Shown in pieces: positions 60,801 to 64,000 of a stretch of DNA of 64,000 bases; position 1 is the first letter of the stretch; every line of letters begins with the position of its first letter. This stretch comes from Amyelois transitella (Eukaryota > Arthropoda > Insecta > Lepidoptera > Pyralidae), in the NCBI RefSeq assembly GCF_032362555.1, contig NC_083509.1:4611001-4675000 (forward strand), read 5' to 3'. A program made the position numbers and the translations under genes. The notes under the pieces were generated by a model, which saw only the letters and a program-made list of their open reading frames with translations, had not been told where the DNA came from and made no database searches.

Positions 60801-62490
60801 CAATATCAGCTTATAAAGCTTATTCCTTAAATTATAACTTTTTACCTTGTCACTTGTAAAGTTCGGGTGTATTTCTTTATTTGTAATTTCTTCTTCTTAA
60901 ATTTAAACTCTTGTCGATGAAATTAAGCGAATCGTTCTCCATTTACCTCTTCTATTTACAATTACATTTAAATTAAATTAAGGACAGTACAACAGATAAA
61001 GGTAAAAACGTTCAAACAATTCTAATCGCAAAGTACGGAAGTCGTGGATTAGTATTAGTGTCTCGAAAAGTTAAAATGGTGCACGTTACACCTGTTGCCT
61101 ATATAAACAGCCGGCCAAAGCTTTTTACCCACTAAGTAAACAACGCCCGCAAATGCACCCGCGTGAAACGAAAAATCCTGTCAGATTCCATTCCTATGGG
61201 AATTTTGGGAAATCGTCTGTTAGTGCACCCTTACATCACGTGAGGAACCCACAAACCTAGCAATGGGAACTATGCGTTGATAAATAAAATAATATATATT
61301 TTTCTATTCTTTAACAAATTTTGTTCAATATTACAAGGAATTTGCAACCTGGATATTTTTAGTTTAGAAAACAAAGAAGCTCTTCATTAACCATCATATG
61401 AATGGTCGGTATATTTTTAATTTTTAATTTGAGACAAAGAATAAAACAATAGTATAGCAAAGGAGAAGAAAACCCTGTTATATTCCAAAAATATTTTATT
61501 TGTTAATAACATGAGTGATGTTATTAACAAATAAAATATTTTTGGTATATGTTTAATATTATCTAGTTTAATTATATTCATAGTATGTAATTCATAAATT
61601 ACCGGTATACAGTTCTCCAGGTAGAAACAAGTCCGGTTCCCCGGCCACGGTAAGGCGGTAAGCGGTGTCGGTCGGCTGCGCGTGCGCCGGCGCCCTCTCG
61701 CACAGGGGCGTCGCAGCAGTCACTAGCGTCGACAGAACTAGCATCGTGCCTAAATTGAACGATGTCGTTAAAACGTCAAATTATCGTTTATTAAGGAATT
61801 CTTAAAAATGACACTTTACCAATGAACTAAAACAACTTATATTATCCCAATTTTTGAAAGCAACAGGGTGTGAAAAAAAATATTAATTTGAAATAGTACT
61901 TATTGTAGAAGAGAATACTTAAAATTTCTTATAACGCATAAAACGTACTAAAGGTATTTTTAAACGTTCATAAAACTGCAATTAATTAAAAACCGTTCTC
62001 TACCCTTGCACAAAGTCTCATCAGTCAAAACTAGGTCACCCGGTCAATTTGCTCTCAAATACAAGTGGCAATTTATTAGCGTAGGCTTGCAGTTCAGGTA
62101 ATCAGGTTCAGGAAATCTCAATTATTCTAACATACAATCTGTGCCAATTGAGCCAATTGTTCTTATTTAAAATTACTGATGAATTATAATGAGAATATAT
62201 TTTTTATTATTGTAGTTTAGTAAGATTTTTTTTTCAATTTGGATAATATCATAATTAGGTACTTGTTTTCAAAATTGCTTATCAATAATTAAAAAAACAA
62301 TCATATTATAATAACTTTAAATTAAAAAAATATGTAACATTAAACCTTGTCATGTAAATATCTTCTACCTATAGTTAAATTTGAATTTGCGCATCGATAC
62401 CCGTACCATAACTTGCAAATCTTTCAGTCAAAAGTAAACAAAGAAAGGTCACTAACCTAAACGGCGCATATTCATTTTGCTGTTATTCAT
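51840..62490 (-). CDS. secreted F-spondin-like protein: Reeler, Spondin_N, TSRs and a Kunitz domain
   Basis: Exons in transcript order: 62457-62490, 61603-61749, 60250-60479, 59706-59897, 59166-59372, 58187-58453, 57670-57835, 57110-57317, 56448-56660, 56198-56246, 55615-55800, 54828-54972, 54122-54316, 53326-53433, 52727-52824, 51840-51974; 2580 nt, 859 aa. A signal peptide spans the first intron (RRLGTMLVLSTLVTAATP, cleavage near residue 26). Reeler about 28-190 (FVGFTIWAE, CQPAVSNATAHPKTEIQ); Spondin_N about 202-360 (SPDWFVGV, YPYDAGTDSG); TSRs near 434-483, 515-554, 578-680 and 787-835, each with a WxxW; Kunitz 683-737 with all six Cys at canonical spacing and Arg at P1, so probably trypsin-type. 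Spondins are extracellular matrix proteins. The donor at 52727 (CTTG|GTGAGT) is preferred to a stronger-looking site at 52678 because only it keeps frame with the last exon. Confidence 0.9.
54356..54560 (-). repeat. non-LTR-like repeat fragment
   Basis: GTCGCGAGGAAACCTGC, AACCAGGATCC and CTTGGCCAAAGGCG recall the 3' regions of lepidopteran RTE-like elements. Located in the spondin intron beside the Kunitz exon. Orientation is judged from the GCAGGTTTCC motif on the minus strand. Confidence 0.35.
55050..55115 (-). pseudogene. decayed duplicate of a TSR exon
   Basis: On the minus strand the frame reads DRLPCTARCGLGQESRLTF, against DWSPCTARCGRGRRLRTRL in the live exon 55615-55800. At DNA level CGCAGCGCGCGGT is identical on the plus strand. 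The Trp of WSP is lost, and no acceptor or donor is evident. Confidence 0.65.
55320..55540 (+). repeat. tRNA-derived SINE
   Basis: The head contains a pol III A-box-like TAGTGCATCGGTATAACGC and a B box GGTTCGAATCCCAGC. It is followed by TGGTCTGAGTCTTGGATG and TATATAAGTATTTATTATAA, the body and tail of a common lepidopteran SINE. The acceptor stem does not pair, so it is not a functional tRNA gene. Confidence 0.65.
55846..56043 (+). mobile_element. Helitron-like element, complete
   Basis: Starts CTACTACTATTATAAAGGCG, has ACTTTTTATCCCAGAGTTCC in the body and ends GCGGACGAAGTCGCGG then GGCCTCTAGT. Lies in the spondin intron between 55800 and 56198. Confidence 0.65.
56976..57061 (-). pseudogene. 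decayed duplicate of the TSR1 exon
   Basis: The minus-strand frame reads WSRPCSVTCGPGARPAALG, against PWGPCSVTCGPGRALRQRH in the live exon 57110-57317, about 50 bp away. Further down CAGCGGCACTAGGTGTG parallels CAGCGGCACTACGTGTG. The frame runs into TAA and splice sites are not apparent. Confidence 0.7.
58541..58821 (+). mobile_element. Helitron-like non-autonomous element, complete
   Basis: Starts TCTATACTAATATAATAAAG and ends GCGGGCACAGCTAGT. Nearly the same sequence as 16563-16817. Located in a spondin intron. Confidence 0.65.
61485..61545. repeat. perfect 28-bp inverted repeat with 5-nt loop
   Basis: 61485-61512 is the exact reverse complement of 61518-61545; the loop is GAGTG. The arms begin CCAAAAATATTTTATTTG. 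It sits in the spondin intron just downstream of exon 61603-61749. Confidence 0.85.
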
Positions 62491-64000
62491 TAAACCAAAC
62501 AACTCAATCCGTGTTAAACACGGTATTTAATTATTGTCATATAGTTTGAAATTAAATATGATATTATTAAAATTATTTAGGGCGGTGGGTGAGACGGCCG
62601 CCCGCCCTGCGCGCCCTAGCAGACTAGCTAGGTAATAACAGGGCATGCAGGACACGGGGCTCCGATTTCCCCGCGACCCCTGCAAATACTGGAGACTGGA
62701 CACGCTCAATACTCGAGTATGCACGGTGCATCAGATGCAATCGTTATTTCACACCACTTATGAATGTAGACATATTGCACCGACACGTATGTGAGTTAGC
62801 TTTGCATGTAGGGGTGTGATCATTATCCAATCTTAGCGTGTAGAGTGAGGTATCTAATATCACTGAAATGTTTATATAAACTTTAAAGCGATGATGCATG
62901 TTGATATGAAATTAGCCCTTTACATAACGACCTACATACATGATGTAGTGGTTGCGCCGTGCGCTTGTGAGAAGAGTTAGTCTTGACTTGAATCATCTGG
63001 ATAATAAGTAAAAAAGATGATTGCGTGTTTGGGAAACGCCCCTAGATTTAAACGTCGCCGTTGAAACCGTCCACCCAACTAACAACATATGCCACTATTG
63101 TGCGAAAACTTTGATAAGAAATTCTAACATTATGGTTTGGTTATCTTATGCTCCCGCGTGTTAGAGAATGCGCCCGCTCGGTAATTGAAGAAGTAAAATT
63201 GAATGGAAAATGGTGTAGTGATCAGTCCGCCTTCGTATACTAATAGCTTATTTTATTAAATAGTATTATCTATATCTTTATATGTTGGTTTAATCTGCCG
63301 CGCTGATGGTAAGTTGACCAACAAAACGAATATTTGTTTGCTTGAGCACGACAACATACATATAATTATGTATTTACCACCTTACGGGGAAGCACGCGAC
63401 ACCAATGATAATGAATAGGAAATGAGTAATTTAATAAAAACCGAAGAATATTCATAAGAATAATTTATTGTAAGGATCCAGTATATATAATAAAGTACTT
63501 ACAAAAATTAATAACTAGATCAAAGATTGAAAATAAATATGGCAGCGATCATTTATAGATTATTATAAACAATAGTACTTCCATTTTTTATATGATTTTA
63601 TAATAAAATGTCACTCAAGTTTTTTTATTTGACAAAACAGAAAATAATTTTTAATTCGGAATCTAAATGCCTACAGACATTAAATATAGATTTTAATTAG
63701 GTACTGACATATGACTAGGATTTTGATATCTTTTTCTACACTAGCGCCCAAACATTTTAAGTAAAGTTTAACATTTACTAAAAGGCTCTTTGTTTAGAGA
63801 AAACAGGTCAAATACATCTATTAGATAATATCGATAGAATCTAATTAAATAAATAATATTATACATTACCTCGTAATCTCACTAGCATTGTACAAAATAA
63901 TATAAAAGCTTATTCTTTGAAGGGCTATAAAAAACGATTCATAAAAATAAATGAATATTTTATAAATGTTTGAAGTTTATTTTGTCGTGAATTAATTATT
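62491..64000. other. upstream region of the spondin-like gene
   Basis: AT-rich with no coding exon supported. A short GC-rich island (about 62577-62720) stands out, and CCGTGTTAAACACGG at 62508-62522 is a small palindrome 18 nt upstream of the start codon. The promoter is presumably here. Confidence 0.4.

Noticed and set aside
1-64000. CRISPR arrays, operons, phage or plasmid features
   Set aside because: None seen; the intron-exon structure and repeats show eukaryotic nuclear DNA.

Overview
This is a eukaryotic nuclear window, AT-rich with GC-richer exons, and it looks like a moth or butterfly (Lepidoptera) chromosome. The evidence is short exons with GT-AG introns, several lepidopteran-type repeat families (Helitron-like elements ending in CTAGT after a CGCGGACGAAGTCGCG stem, tRNA-derived SINEs, Tc1 and pogo transposons, non-LTR tails), and gene content typical of insects. 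There are no operons, CRISPR arrays or prokaryotic features. The coding models below were assembled by hand from reading frame, splice sites and intron phase.

Layout. (1) 235-1997, minus: 5' part of the splicing factor YJU2/CCDC94. (2) 2658-33987: three coiled-coil genes in orientation minus, plus, minus (gene A 2658-13067, gene C 17321-23611, gene D 25668-33987). They are clearly paralogs: one exon is 183 nt and the next 116 nt in all three, and the intron phases agree. A and C are head to head, and C and D tail to tail. I do not recognise the family. A cytoskeletal or centrosomal scaffold role is only inferred from the basic, S/T-P-rich N-termini (in C and D) followed by long coiled coil. 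(3) 33988-42933: about 9 kb without coding exons, holding a probable non-coding first exon of the next gene (near 36.4-36.67 kb) and a foldback structure at 41.6-42.9 kb. (4) 42951-49585, plus: a ZnT (SLC30A) zinc transporter, about 359 aa, whose TM2 metal site is altered (Arg where Asp is expected). Its last intron carries a pogo-type DNA transposon. (5) 51840-62490, minus: a secreted F-spondin-like protein of about 859 aa (signal peptide, Reeler, Spondin_N, TSR, TSR, TSR, Kunitz, TSR).

The most interesting signals are the three-paralog cluster with conserved exon architecture and lineage-specific introns; decayed tandem copies of exons next to their live parents (one ZnT exon, two TSR exons); a ZnT protein with a broken TM2 metal site; two perfect hairpins (23-bp and 28-bp arms) inside introns; a GC-AG intron supported by frame; a candidate frame-breaking cassette exon in gene D; and a nested inverted/direct repeat just upstream of the ZnT coding start. 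I found no system that I can defend as wholly new; the unnamed paralog cluster is the best candidate.
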